64,000 bases of DNA from Candidatus Nomurabacteria bacterium (GCA_031262695.1 JAISHF010000002.1:62001-126000), one strand, 5' to 3'; shown: positions 17,661 to 25,876, counted from the stretch's first letter. Numbers and translations: made by a program. Notes: generated by a model not told the origin, from the sequence alone.

Positions 17661-19118
17661 ATGAAGGCGTTGTATCGGAGGTATCGCAGCACGGCTTTGT
17701 CTGAGGTAATCGGGCAAGAGGCGGTGGTTAGTGCATTATCGCAGGCCTTGGAGAGTGGTAAATTGCACCACGCCTATCTGTTTTCGGGCCCGCGGGGGAC
17801 GGGCAAAACCTCGGTGGCGCGGATTTTGGCGTACGCAGCGAACGATTTTAAGTATGAGTTGGAGGCCGTTCACCCTGATATTATTGAGATTGACGCTGCT
17901 TCAAATACAGGGGTAGATAATATCCGCGACTTGATTGAGCGAGCGGCGCTGGCGCCAACCTCTGGTAAATATAAAGTTTATATCATAGACGAGGTGCATA
18001 TGCTGTCTAAGTCGGCATTTAACGCGCTGTTAAAGACCTTGGAGGAGCCACCAGAGAGTGTGATTTTTATCTTGGCGACGACCGACCCTGAGAAAGTGCC
18101 AATCACGGTATTGTCGCGGGTGCAGCATTTTAAGTTTGGGTTAGCAAGTGTGGCAACTTTGGCGGCACATCTGCGGAAGATTGCGGACAAAGAGGAGATT
18201 GCGATTGCTGATGACGCTTTGGAGTTTATTGCCGAGGGGGCGGCGGGGAGTTTTCGTGATGCGTTGTCGCTGTTAGAGCAAGCGAATGCGATTTGTGGCA
18301 GTAAAGAGGCAAAAAAAGGCGCGAAAAACGCGATTTCACGCGAGATGTTGGAGCAGGCCTTTGGCGTGCCAAAAACAGTTAATATAAGCGAGTTATTGGA
18401 GGTTTTTAACAGAGGTGATACTGCTAAAACCATTGACATTTTAGATAAAGTGTGCTATAATGAGAAGATAGGGTATAAATCTTTTATCGAGGGGTTGGCA
18501 CGGCAGATTTTACGCCAACCGACTACCGAGGCTTTGGGGCTACTAGATGAATTGATTGAGGCTTTGAAAAATCCAGCGATTGAAGCAGGGCTGCAGGTGC
18601 GGTTGGCATTTTTGCGACGACTGCCAGCTAGTGTGCTATCTACGCCCGCTCGCTCTACGGCTTCCCTCGGGCACGAGGGTGCTAGCACCCCTCTTGGCGC
18701 CGCTACCGCGTCGCCAATTCACCCCGCAGTGCCCTCGGGAAGTGTAGAGCCTCGCGGGCTAGACGGGCGACCTGAGGCGAAACGACCCGCAATAGAAGCC
18801 GGCAGCAATAACAAGCTAAGCTGGGACGAAGTATTAGACGAGGTTAAGCGAGCAAGTGTGGGGTTGTGGGCGACTTTGGCAAAAAAACAGGTGAAAATTA
18901 GCGAAAACGAGGTGGTGGTTTTTGCCGAAAAGCCTTTGCATGCAAAAAAACTAACGGATGCCGAGAATTTTGCGTTAATTTCGCGACTGGTGGCGCCAAA
19001 AACACTAGTAATTAGTGCTGAAAGCGCTCCGCCAAGCGAAATTGCTAAAAAAGCCGCAGCAACATTAGGGGTGGATGTAGCCGAATTAAAAGAAGTGGCG
19101 GTGCCAGATGAGATTTGA
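17661..19118 (+). CDS. dnaX: DNA polymerase III tau/gamma subunit
   Basis: Clamp-loader ATPase. RYRSTALSEVIGQE opens the AAA+ domain. Walker A is GPRGTGKTS, Walker B is VYIIDEVHMLS, and sensor 1 is TTDPEKVP. The zinc module that normally lies between Walker A and IEIDAAS is missing: the spacer reads AYAANDFKYELEAVHPD without Cys. A low-complexity Ala/Ser/Pro linker (about residues 327-368) is encoded by a palindromic element. A short C-terminal domain follows. TATAAT at 17649-17654 ends exactly six bases before the ATG, so the message should be leaderless. Confidence 0.94.
   Translation: MKALYRRYRSTALSEVIGQEAVVSALSQALESGKLHHAYLFSGPRGTGKTSVARILAYAANDFKYELEAVHPDIIEIDAASNTGVDNIRDLIERAALAPTSGKYKVYIIDEVHMLSKSAFNALLKTLEEPPESVIFILATTDPEKVPITVLSRVQHFKFGLASVATLAAHLRKIADKEEIAIADDALEFIAEGAAGSFRDALSLLEQANAICGSKEAKKGAKNAISREMLEQAFGVPKTVNISELLEVFNRGDTAKTIDILDKVCYNEKIGYKSFIEGLARQILRQPTTEALGLLDELIEALKNPAIEAGLQVRLAFLRRLPASVLSTPARSTASLGHEGASTPLGAATASPIHPAVPSGSVEPRGLDGRPEAKRPAIEAGSNNKLSWDEVLDEVKRASVGLWATLAKKQVKISENEVVVFAEKPLHAKKLTDAENFALISRLVAPKTLVISAESAPPSEIAKKAAATLGVDVAELKEVAVPDEI
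18640..18763. repeat. Palindromic insert inside dnaX
   Basis: The arms GCTCTACGGCTTCCCTCGG (from 18652) and the complement around GTGCCCTCGGGAAG (18729-18742) pair imperfectly, and the pairing extends outward through GCCCGC blocks to about 36 bp per arm. Inside is the 14-bp palindrome GGGTGCTAGCACCC. The pieces TCGGGCACGA and CCCCTCTTGGCGCCGCT recur at 46.8 kb. Confidence 0.7.
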
Positions 19119-19155
19119 TATAATAGTAGCGAAGCATAATGGGCAGGTAGGATAG

Positions 19156-20541
19156 ATGGATTACGAGGAAGAAGCGCGGATTCGGAGCGAGATGGAGGGG
19201 CAGGGCAATAGTGCTGGGCGAGTGCCACCACAAGACATAGATGCCGAAAAAAGCCTGCTTGGGGCGATTTTGCTACTAGAAGACAATATTACGCTAGCAT
19301 TAGAAGAAGTCAAGGCGGGCGATTTTTACGTGCCGGCCCATAATTTGATTTTTCAGGCGATGGTTGACCTCTATAATTCACACCAAAAAATCGATCTTTT
19401 AACGCTTAAATCGACCCTCTCGCGCACAAAAAAACTCACCGAGGTGGGCGGTGCGGCGTATCTTGCTACTTTGACGCAGTTTGTGCCGACGGCAAGCAAT
19501 GCGGATTCTTATGCCAAGATTGTTGGCGACACGGCGGCACGGCGGCGAATGATAGCGAAGGCAACCGAAATCCTGAATATGGCCTACGAAGATATTGGCG
19601 AGGTAGACGACCTCTTAGACAAGGCGACAAACCAGATTCAGACGGTAGCCGACCGCACAGGCAAGGCCGACGACATTGCGTGGCTACCCGAGCTCTTGGA
19701 CAGTTCTTTTACGCAAATTGAAAAAATGTATAAAAACAAGGACTCACTGACAGGTCTAAAAACTGGTTTTCGCGATTTAGACAATAAAACGGCCGGCTTG
19801 CACGGCTCCGACTTAATTATTCTCGCCGCTCGCCCAGCTATGGGTAAAACGACTTTTGCGACCAATCTCGCCTATAATGTCAGCACGATTAACAAAAAGG
19901 GCGTGTTGATTTTTTCGCTAGAGATGGCAAAAGAGCAAATTGTAATGCGAATGATTGCCGATGCCGCAGGGGTGGATGGATTTAGTTTGCGGACAGGACG
20001 ACTCTCGGAGGACGATTTTTTGCGAGTTAGCGAGGCGATGGGCGAAATGGCCGAGGCAAATATCGGGATTATTGACTCCACGGGTATGAACCCGACGCAG
20101 ATGCGGATTAAGGCGCGCAAAGCCGTGCATGATAATAATGTGGGCTTGGTCGTGATTGACTATTTGCAGTTGATGGAAGGCTCGGCAGTCGGCAAGATGA
20201 ATGGCCGCGTGCAAGAGGTGTCCGAAATCTCGCGTGAACTGAAAAAGATGGCGCGCGAATTAAATGTGCCAGTGATTGCACTGTCGCAGTTGAACCGCTC
20301 GGTAGAGACGCGCGACAGCAAAATCCCGATGCTCGCCGACCTCCGCGAATCAGGGTCTATTGAGCAAGACGCCGACATCGTGATGTTCCTCCATCGCGAA
20401 GATTATTACAATAAAGAGACAGAACGCCAACACATCACCGACCTGATTTTGGCTAAGCACCGTAACGGCCCCGTCGGTTCAATTGAACTCTATTTTGACC
20501 CCGAACACCTGCGGTTTATGTCGCTAGACAAGCAGAACTAG
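19156..20541 (+). CDS. dnaB: Replicative DNA helicase
   Basis: Hexameric fork helicase. The N-terminal domain begins VPPQDIDAEKSLLGAILL. The RecA-like ATPase domain shows Walker A ARPAMGKTTFA, Walker B LVVIDYLQLM and the later ALSQLNRSVE and DLRESGSIEQDADIVMFLHR motifs. The length of 461 aa is normal, with no intein. Its promoter box (TATAAT near 19118) overlaps the end of dnaX, and a GGA-type ribosome site precedes ATG 19156. The neighbourhood groups dnaX and dnaB, two replication-fork parts. Confidence 0.96.
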   Translation: MDYEEEARIRSEMEGQGNSAGRVPPQDIDAEKSLLGAILLLEDNITLALEEVKAGDFYVPAHNLIFQAMVDLYNSHQKIDLLTLKSTLSRTKKLTEVGGAAYLATLTQFVPTASNADSYAKIVGDTAARRRMIAKATEILNMAYEDIGEVDDLLDKATNQIQTVADRTGKADDIAWLPELLDSSFTQIEKMYKNKDSLTGLKTGFRDLDNKTAGLHGSDLIILAARPAMGKTTFATNLAYNVSTINKKGVLIFSLEMAKEQIVMRMIADAAGVDGFSLRTGRLSEDDFLRVSEAMGEMAEANIGIIDSTGMNPTQMRIKARKAVHDNNVGLVVIDYLQLMEGSAVGKMNGRVQEVSEISRELKKMARELNVPVIALSQLNRSVETRDSKIPMLADLRESGSIEQDADIVMFLHREDYYNKETERQHITDLILAKHRNGPVGSIELYFDPEHLRFMSLDKQN

Positions 20542-20573
20542 CGGGAGGCTTGTAGGCTAGTTCAGTCCACCTA

Positions 20574-20825
20574 TTAGCGATAGACTTCGCGACGATGTCC
20601 GACTTCGACTACTTCTATAAGAAGAATTTCATCAAGGATTTCATAGATGACGCGGTAGTTCTCTATGCGAAGGCGCCAACCACTGCGACCAACTAGTTTT
20701 TTGGCAGCGATGGGGCGAGGGTTGGTAGCTAGCTGTTCAATTTCGGGCAAAATTTTGACCTGAGCGTCCTTGGGGAGCTTTTTGAACTTGCGAGTGGCAT
20801 AACTAGTAAATTCAATCTTATACAT
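20574..20825 (-). CDS. RelE/ParE-superfamily toxin
   Basis: An 83-aa protein with the RelE pattern: YKIEFTSYATRKFKKLP, then LVGRSGWRLRIENYRVIYEI and a C-terminal VVEVGHRREVY. RelE toxins cut mRNA on the ribosome; ParE relatives poison gyrase. The basic core and R-x-R-x-x-x-Y arrangement fit RelE best. It overlaps the 3' end of the antitoxin gene by eight bases, the usual antitoxin-first arrangement. It looks intact. Confidence 0.9.
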   Translation of the reverse strand: MYKIEFTSYATRKFKKLPKDAQVKILPEIEQLATNPRPIAAKKLVGRSGWRLRIENYRVIYEILDEILLIEVVEVGHRREVYR

Positions 20826-21090
20826 CGGCGGCGAGAGTTTGTTTAAGCTGATCTAGGGAGATATTTGGGCCGCGATTGAACCGACGTGCGCGGTCATACG
20901 CCTTAATGTCGGCACGCATCTCCATTTGCTCGGCATAGTCTGGGTCGGTGCGAAAACTGACTTCGCCAACTTCCATCGCATCGCGAACGCTAGCCTCAAT
21001 CACGGTCGTGATTGGTAAGCCGAGCTGCCGAGCAAACTGCTCGAGCTGCTGCTTAAAGCTATTCTCTACACGGATATTAATATTAGTCAT
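20818..21090 (-). CDS. RelB/DinJ-like antitoxin
   Basis: A 90-aa protein. The N-terminal half (NINIRVENSFKQQLEQFARQLG) fits a ribbon-helix-helix DNA-binding domain, and the C-terminal half would wrap the toxin. Such antitoxins repress their own operon. TATACT ends six bases before ATG 21090 and TTGACA lies 16 bases further up, so the operon should give leaderless mRNA. Confidence 0.85.
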   Translation of the reverse strand: MTNINIRVENSFKQQLEQFARQLGLPITTVIEASVRDAMEVGEVSFRTDPDYAEQMEMRADIKAYDRARRFNRGPNISLDQLKQTLAADV

Positions 21091-21168
21091 ATCTCTAGTA
21101 TAGCAAAAATCAACACAATGTCAATACAGAGCGACCCCATAAAGCACTGCGGTGGGGGCGAAAACCAG

Positions 21169-21735
21169 CTAGCGAGCGAGGGCTTGGCGGAGTTTTTCGG
21201 GGGTCGGGAGGTCGGCTGGCAGGTCTTTGAGTTTGGTAGTGGCGTCGGCGAGCGAGTAGCCAAGGGCGATGAGGGCCTCCAAGGCGTCGTCGCGGGCAAC
21301 ATTGCCGACGATGAAGCCAGTATTATTGATATTGCCAGCACCGACTTTGTCGTGCAAGTCTAGGGCGACGCGTTCGGCGGTTTTTTTGCCGACACCAGCG
21401 GCCTGAGCGATAAAATTAGCGTCATTTTGGGCAATAGCATTGCGGACGGCCTCAAAATCAGCCACCGACAAAATCGCCATTGCGGCCTTGGGGCCAACAC
21501 CTTGCACAGTGGTCAGAAGTTCAAATAGCCGCTTGCCAACAAGCGACGAAAAACCAAACAATTCCTCGCTGACATCACGAACGTGATGGTAGGTATTGAG
21601 AATGGCCGGCTCGTTTAAGTATAGGTTTTCGTAGTCAACGCTCGCCACAAACACCTCGTAGCCGACGCCGCCGACATCAATAATCACCGATTTGTCGGTT
21701 TTTTCAACAATTATGCCCGATAATCTTGCTATCAT
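21169..21735 (-). CDS. ruvA: Holliday junction DNA helicase subunit RuvA
   Basis: Binds four-way junctions and loads RuvB. An N-terminal OB fold (MIARLSGIIVEKTDKSVIIDVGGVGYEV) precedes two helix-hairpin-helix motifs (FELLTTVQGVGPKAAMAILS and AAGVGKKTAERVALDL), and a C-terminal RuvB-binding domain covers about residues 140-188. The length of 188 aa is normal. TATAAT ends exactly six bases before ATG 21735. ruvB and ruvC are not in this window. Confidence 0.95.
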   Translation of the reverse strand: MIARLSGIIVEKTDKSVIIDVGGVGYEVFVASVDYENLYLNEPAILNTYHHVRDVSEELFGFSSLVGKRLFELLTTVQGVGPKAAMAILSVADFEAVRNAIAQNDANFIAQAAGVGKKTAERVALDLHDKVGAGNINNTGFIVGNVARDDALEALIALGYSLADATTKLKDLPADLPTPEKLRQALAR

Positions 21736-21771
21736 AGCCTTATTATATCAGAAAATTGCGAAGTGACGAGA

Positions 21772-23310
21772 CTAAATCCCGACCACCTTTTTGACATCAG
21801 CACCGAGGGAATTGAGGCGGCGGACGATATCAGCATAGCCACGGTTAATCATATAGACATTGCGCAAAATTGAACGGCCGGGTGCAGCGAGCATAGCGAG
21901 GAGCAGCACCATAGAAGGGCGAAGAGCCGGCGGAGTCATCATATTGGCAGGGCGGAAGTGAGTTGGACCAGTAATAAAGACACGGTGCGTATCAAGCAAC
22001 TGCACTTTGACGCCAAGACGGTCTAATTCGGCGAGGTAAATTGCACGGTTCTCAAAGACCCAGTCGTGAATCAAGGTGCGGCCGTGAGCCTTAGCGGCGA
22101 CGAGGGCAAAAAAAGGCAAGTTGTCAATATTTAGGCCGGGGAAGGGCATTGGCACGATTTTGTCAATCGGAGCAACTAGCTCGGATTTTTTGAGAAAAAT
22201 ATCTACGAGCCGTGAGCGGCCGTTGGCACTCAAATATTCAGGTGAAATATCAAATTTAGCGCCCATCGTGCGGAGAACTTGCAATTCAATCTCCATAAAC
22301 TCAATCGGCACACGCTTAATGGTAATTGCCGAATCGGTGACAAGACCAGCGGTAAGGAAGGTCATTGCCTCAATCGGGTCTTCGGCGGGGGCGTATTCAA
22401 TGTCGGCATCTAATTTGGCTTTGCCATAAATTGTAAGCGTTGTCGTGCCAATGCCTTCAAATTTAACACCAAGTTTTTCAAAGAAAAAGCAGACATCTTG
22501 CACCATATAGTTAGGGCTGGCATTTTTGATAATAGTTTTGGCTGGGGTCTGGGCGGCGGCGATAATTGCGTTTTCGGTCGTGGTGTCGCCACGCTCGGTC
22601 AGGATAATAGTCTGGTCGCGGGGCTGCCAGTCGGCGACGGTAGCGGTGTAAAATCCGTCGTCGCAGCGGGTATCAACATCTAGCCCAAAGTGGGAAAGCG
22701 CCTGCAAATGCGGCTCAACTGTGCGCTCGCCGAGCGAGCAGCCACCAGCAAAGGGTAGTTTGAACTGCTTAAAACGGTGCAAAAGGGTGCCGAGCATCAT
22801 AATTACCGAGCGCGTGCGGCGCGCGGTGGCAATATCAAGATGCGCGAGGTCAAGTTCGCGCGGGGGGGTTAGTTTAAGGTCTTTGCGGTGGTTCTTCCAC
22901 TCGGTCTCAAAGCCGATGCTCTCCATCACCTCAATAATTCGCCGACACTCTTCTACTCGGCTGATACCCTTAATCGTCGTCGTGCCATGATTAGCAAGTG
23001 CCGCACAAAGCACGCCAAGCGAGGCGTTTTTGCTGGCCAAAACCGTAATACCGCCAGTTAGTTCGGCACCACCATTAACAACAAAACTAGCGACTTCGCT
23101 ATCATTGACTGTCAGAATCGGCTGGTGCAGGACCCGACCGAGGTCGTTAATTGTGTCTAACGTGATATTGCGGTCGCCGTTCTCAATCCGCGCTACGGCT
23201 GACTGCGAAGTGCCGAGTTTTTCGGCGAGTTCGCTTTGCGTCCAGCCATGGCGAATCCGCAAACTCTCAATTAGTTTGCCAACCTGTTGTTTATAATCTA
23301 GTTTAGCCAT
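21772..23310 (-). CDS. XRE-type HTH fused to MurA enolpyruvyl transferase
   Basis: Residues 1-65 form a helix-turn-helix (IESLRIRHGWTQSELAEKLG, then SQSAVARIENGDRNITLDTI). From about residue 72 the protein is a UDP-N-acetylglucosamine 1-carboxyvinyltransferase, which performs the first committed step of peptidoglycan synthesis. The catalytic Cys is kept at residue 191 in FAGGCSLGERTVEPH. The total of 512 aa equals a normal MurA (about 420-440 aa) plus the HTH. TATAAT ends six bases before ATG 23310. The fusion suggests an enzyme that also binds DNA, or a regulator derived from MurA; sequence alone cannot choose. Confidence 0.9.
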   Translation of the reverse strand: MAKLDYKQQVGKLIESLRIRHGWTQSELAEKLGTSQSAVARIENGDRNITLDTINDLGRVLHQPILTVNDSEVASFVVNGGAELTGGITVLASKNASLGVLCAALANHGTTTIKGISRVEECRRIIEVMESIGFETEWKNHRKDLKLTPPRELDLAHLDIATARRTRSVIMMLGTLLHRFKQFKLPFAGGCSLGERTVEPHLQALSHFGLDVDTRCDDGFYTATVADWQPRDQTIILTERGDTTTENAIIAAAQTPAKTIIKNASPNYMVQDVCFFFEKLGVKFEGIGTTTLTIYGKAKLDADIEYAPAEDPIEAMTFLTAGLVTDSAITIKRVPIEFMEIELQVLRTMGAKFDISPEYLSANGRSRLVDIFLKKSELVAPIDKIVPMPFPGLNIDNLPFFALVAAKAHGRTLIHDWVFENRAIYLAELDRLGVKVQLLDTHRVFITGPTHFRPANMMTPPALRPSMVLLLAMLAAPGRSILRNVYMINRGYADIVRRLNSLGADVKKVVGI

Positions 23311-23345
23311 AAATATATTATATCATATATTGTATAATATAGGTG

Positions 23346-23906
23346 TTATTTTTGGCGTTCCCTGTAAGCCAAGGTCTCAGTATCAACTGAAACGACGTCG
23401 CCCTCTTTGATAAAGGCGGGAACTTTAATGGTTAGTCCAGTTTCTAGCTCGGCGTCCTTCATCACGCTAGAAGTAGTATCGCCCTTGACGACACTCTCGG
23501 TATGCACCACAGCAAGCCACATATTCTTCGGCAGAGTCAGTCCGACAATCGCACCATTGAAGAATTGCAGGTCTAATTCGGCGTTTTCTTTGAGGAAACC
23601 CTTGGCGTCGCCAATAATCTCGGACGGCACTTGATATTGCTCATAAGACTCAGGGTCCATAAAGAAGAAGTCGCTACCATCATCATAGAGGTATTGCACG
23701 CGGCGACTCAAAACCTCGGCGGGTTCAATTTTTTCTTGGCCCTTAAAGGTCTTGGGGATGACCGCCCCCGTGAGCAAGTTTTTAACCTTGACATTGACGA
23801 TGGAGCCACCACGGCCCATCACTTTTTGCGAGTATTCAATCACCTTGAAAGGCGCGCCGTCCAGTTGGATTACGGTGTTCTTTTTTAAGTCAGTTGGCGA
23901 ATACAT
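23346..23906 (-). CDS. efp: Elongation factor P
   Basis: Relieves ribosome stalling at proline runs. The start is ATG 23906 (MYSPTDLKKNTVIQLDG) because GGAGG lies seven bases upstream; the longer frame to 23939 runs into rpsR. A KOW-like N domain and two OB domains are present, about 186 aa in all. The loop that carries the modified Lys in most species (PGKG) here reads MGRGGS, with Arg at residue 32. The modification enzyme, if any, is unknown. The start overlaps the stop of rpsR, so the two are coupled. Confidence 0.93.
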   Translation of the reverse strand: MYSPTDLKKNTVIQLDGAPFKVIEYSQKVMGRGGSIVNVKVKNLLTGAVIPKTFKGQEKIEPAEVLSRRVQYLYDDGSDFFFMDPESYEQYQVPSEIIGDAKGFLKENAELDLQFFNGAIVGLTLPKNMWLAVVHTESVVKGDTTSSVMKDAELETGLTIKVPAFIKEGDVVSVDTETLAYRERQK

Positions 23907-23907
23907 C

Positions 23908-24105
23908 TTAACCCTCCGCAACAAATGCGAGCAGGCCAAGGTGGCGAGCGCGCTTAATGGCTACGGCAAGTTGGCGTTGCTGGCGGGCCGAAAGGCCGTT
24001 TTTGCCCATTGGCTCAATCCTACCAAAAGCGTCAACATAACGCGACAACTGCTTAGGGTTGCGGTAATCAAAAATGGTTTTTGGTGATACTTTGAACTTT
24101 TTCAT
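23908..24105 (-). CDS. rpsR: 30S ribosomal protein S18
   Basis: A 65-aa protein with the S18 core: the NPKQLSRYVDAFGRIEP segment and the basic C-terminal ARQQRQLAVAIKRARHLGLLAF. It partners S6 on the 30S platform. It lies in the conserved order rpsF-ssb-rpsR, here followed by efp instead of rplI. Confidence 0.95.
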   Translation of the reverse strand: MKKFKVSPKTIFDYRNPKQLSRYVDAFGRIEPMGKNGLSARQQRQLAVAIKRARHLGLLAFVAEG

Positions 24106-24125
24106 AATTTATCTCTCTTTCTCTC

Positions 24126-24605
24126 TTAAAATGGAATATCATCTAGGTTAATCGTGCCATCAACATCGGCAACTGGAGCATCGGCGCCAGCCTTATCGGC
24201 CGCGCCGCTGGTAAAACCCCCGTCAAAGTTATTATTGACGACCACATTAACATCAGGGGCGTCCACGCCATTGCCGCCCTTACTGCCAGCAAATGACCAA
24301 TTATCGGCGACGAATTCTGGCGAAATGCCAGTAGAGCCATCAGACTTGGTATAGGTGCGAATTTCAAGATCGCGACCAGACAAGATGACGGCGCTGCCTT
24401 TGTCCAGATACTTAGTCGCTGTCTCGGCGCGTGATCCAAAGATGCTGGCGCGATAAAAGGTGGTTTGCCGGTTGTCAGGGGCGCCCTTTTTGAAAGCGTT
24501 AACTGCGACATTGATGTCGGTGACATCCATGCCACCTGGGGTCTTGCGAAGCTCTGGCTTACGCGTGACATTACCCATAATTACAATATTACAAAAACCA
24601 GCCAT
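24126..24605 (-). CDS. ssb: Single-stranded DNA-binding protein
   Basis: Coats single-stranded DNA during replication and repair. An OB fold covers residues 1-110 (NIVIMGNVTRKPELRKTPGG, then SAVILSGRDLEIRTY). A flexible Asn/Gly/Asp-rich tail ends in the acidic tip INLDDIPF, the usual docking site for partner proteins. The length is 159 aa. ATG 24605 overlaps the stop of rpsF by one base, so translation is probably coupled. Confidence 0.95.
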   Translation of the reverse strand: MAGFCNIVIMGNVTRKPELRKTPGGMDVTDINVAVNAFKKGAPDNRQTTFYRASIFGSRAETATKYLDKGSAVILSGRDLEIRTYTKSDGSTGISPEFVADNWSFAGSKGGNGVDAPDVNVVVNNNFDGGFTSGAADKAGADAPVADVDGTINLDDIPF

Positions 24606-24949
24606 TATTCGCCCTCCTTAACTTCCTTTTTCTCAGCGGCACGCTCTTTGCGGGCTTCAACTAGCTCTGGGTCGGTTGCCACGACCAAGTGGCGGACAAC
24701 CTCATTCATTAACACAAGCGCGCGGTCTAATTTGGCAACTGCCGACGGCTCTAATTTAACATCATAGTAATAAAAAATCGCGCTGTCTTGACCCGCGATG
24801 GTATAGGCCAGTTTTTTGCGGCCTTCTTCGGTTTTTTGGGTGATTTCACCGCCGAGGTCGGCGATGGTTTTCTCCACTCGCTCCACGGCTGGGGCAAGGT
24901 TGAGTTCCAAATCTGGGTGGAACAAAATTGATACTTCGTATTCGCGCAT
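24605..24949 (-). CDS. rpsF: 30S ribosomal protein S6
   Basis: A 114-aa protein with the S6 fold: MREYEVSILFHPDL at the N-terminus, LAYTIAGQDSAIFYYYDVK in the middle, and a Lys/Glu-rich tail. It is the first gene of the rpsF-ssb-rpsR-efp unit, with a GGAAG ribosome site before ATG 24949 and a leader of about 70 bases. The promoter is TTGAAA-N16-TACAAT, with the -10 near 25014-25019. Confidence 0.95.
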   Translation of the reverse strand: MREYEVSILFHPDLELNLAPAVERVEKTIADLGGEITQKTEEGRKKLAYTIAGQDSAIFYYYDVKLEPSAVAKLDRALVLMNEVVRHLVVATDPELVEARKERAAEKKEVKEGE

Positions 24950-24977
24950 TGCTTCCTTTCTTTAAGCTTGGTTTGCC

Positions 24978-24992
24978 CGGCGCTTTCCGCCG
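24978..24992 (-). promoter_or_regulatory. Hairpin in rpsF leader, possible S6:S18 binding site
   Basis: CGGCG-GAAAG-CGCCG on the minus strand, 29 bases before the rpsF start. Many bacteria have an S6:S18-binding RNA structure at this place that controls the operon. I see the stem and the position; I did not confirm the consensus. Confidence 0.4.
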
Positions 24993-25082
24993 AGTAGGCT
25001 AATAACCTCTATATTGTATCACAAAATCCGGCAATTTCAAGGGGTATTTAAGGTGATTTTTGGCGATTTTGCCGTAAAACTA

Positions 25083-25111
25083 TTGACTTTTAACCACAAG
25101 TGTGATATAAT
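25083..25111 (+). promoter_or_regulatory. Strong promoter, twin of the one at 5421
   Basis: TTGACT, 17 bases and TATAAT with extended TGTGA. The surrounding 45 bp (25077-25121) are identical to 5415-5459. The leader to ATG 25209 is about 90 bases and holds two purine-rich stretches. Confidence 0.85.
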
Positions 25112-25208
25112 GTAAATATAACCCTTGTATAAGGAGAATCTAAGCGAGGGCGCACTTTCAAACTTTATTTGTGCACCCTTATTATTTATATTTTAAGGAG
25201 AGTCTAAA

Positions 25209-25691
25209 ATGACTAAAAAACCGAAAATCACTGTTTCTACCAATAAGAAGCCCCAAAAGCACTGGACAAAATGGCGTTGGGGCCGCATCGGCGTTGTCGC
25301 CGCAGCACTGGTTGTGCTGATACTCGCTATTATTGAACTGTGCGGCGTTATTGAAGAAAAGAATGCGGAGAGACAAGCGGCAATCGCCGAAATGACAGCC
25401 AAGCAAGAACAAGAACGCAAATATGATGCGTTTATGGACGATTTTTATGCGACAGGCAAGAATAAAATCGCCAAAGGCGTGTTCTTAGACGAAAACGGCG
25501 AGTGGGCAGTTGAATACGACCCTGAATATCTGGCGGAGCAGAAATTGCTCGCCGATATTGCGGCTCGTGAGGCAGCAACAGAGGAGGAACAGGCAAGAAT
25601 CCGGCGTAATCCGGAGCTTTTGACCAGTTATCTCTATTCGGCCTACGATAAGCCTGACAGCCCCGACTTGGTCACATTTGGGACGAGCTAA
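25209..25691 (+). CDS. Hypothetical membrane-anchored protein, 160 aa
   Basis: I recognise no family. A very basic cytoplasmic N-terminus (Lys/Trp-rich, residues 1-27) is followed by one membrane helix (about 28-48). A Glu/Ala/Gln-rich, probably coiled-coil segment (50-75) and an acidic tail complete the protein. AAGGAG precedes the ATG. The promoter is the strong class shared with other small proteins, so abundance is likely. The stop overlaps the ATG of a second small frame. Confidence 0.65.
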   Translation: MTKKPKITVSTNKKPQKHWTKWRWGRIGVVAAALVVLILAIIELCGVIEEKNAERQAAIAEMTAKQEQERKYDAFMDDFYATGKNKIAKGVFLDENGEWAVEYDPEYLAEQKLLADIAAREAATEEEQARIRRNPELLTSYLYSAYDKPDSPDLVTFGTS

Positions 25692-25816
25692 TGCAAGCCG
25701 AGACCGCCGATGAGGCAGCGAGAATCTTCTCAGAAGATTTTGAAAAAGGCGGCTACCACGACGAAAGAGCGGCCTATGCCGAGACTATCTACGAGCAGAC
25801 AGCCATTGTCGCTTAA
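25691..25816 (+). CDS. Small coupled ORF, 41 aa
   Basis: Its ATG overlaps the stop of the 160-aa gene (TAATG), a typical coupling arrangement. The peptide is acidic and helical-looking (AETADEAARIFSEDFEKGG near the start), and the frame ends 18 bases before the terminator at 25835, so it fits the transcript exactly. It could also be the displaced tail of the upstream protein after a frameshift. No family recognised. Confidence 0.45.
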   Translation: MQAETADEAARIFSEDFEKGGYHDERAAYAETIYEQTAIVA

Positions 25817-25834
25817 AGCACAGATAAAGCAAAA

Positions 25835-25864
25835 ATCCCGCAACTACAAGAGTAGGGGCGGGAT
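25835..25864. terminator. Bidirectional terminator between 25.8-kb genes and rplK
   Basis: ATCCCGC and GCGGGAT pair, with A-rich sequence before and TTGCTTTT after. It serves the plus-strand pair and, in reverse, the end of rplK. Confidence 0.7.
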
Positions 25865-25876
25865 TGCTTTTGGTGC

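Noticed and set aside
24143-24571. 142-aa minus-strand frame overlapping ssb
   Set aside because: Out of frame inside a clear SSB with conserved tail; low-complexity composition and no ribosome site.
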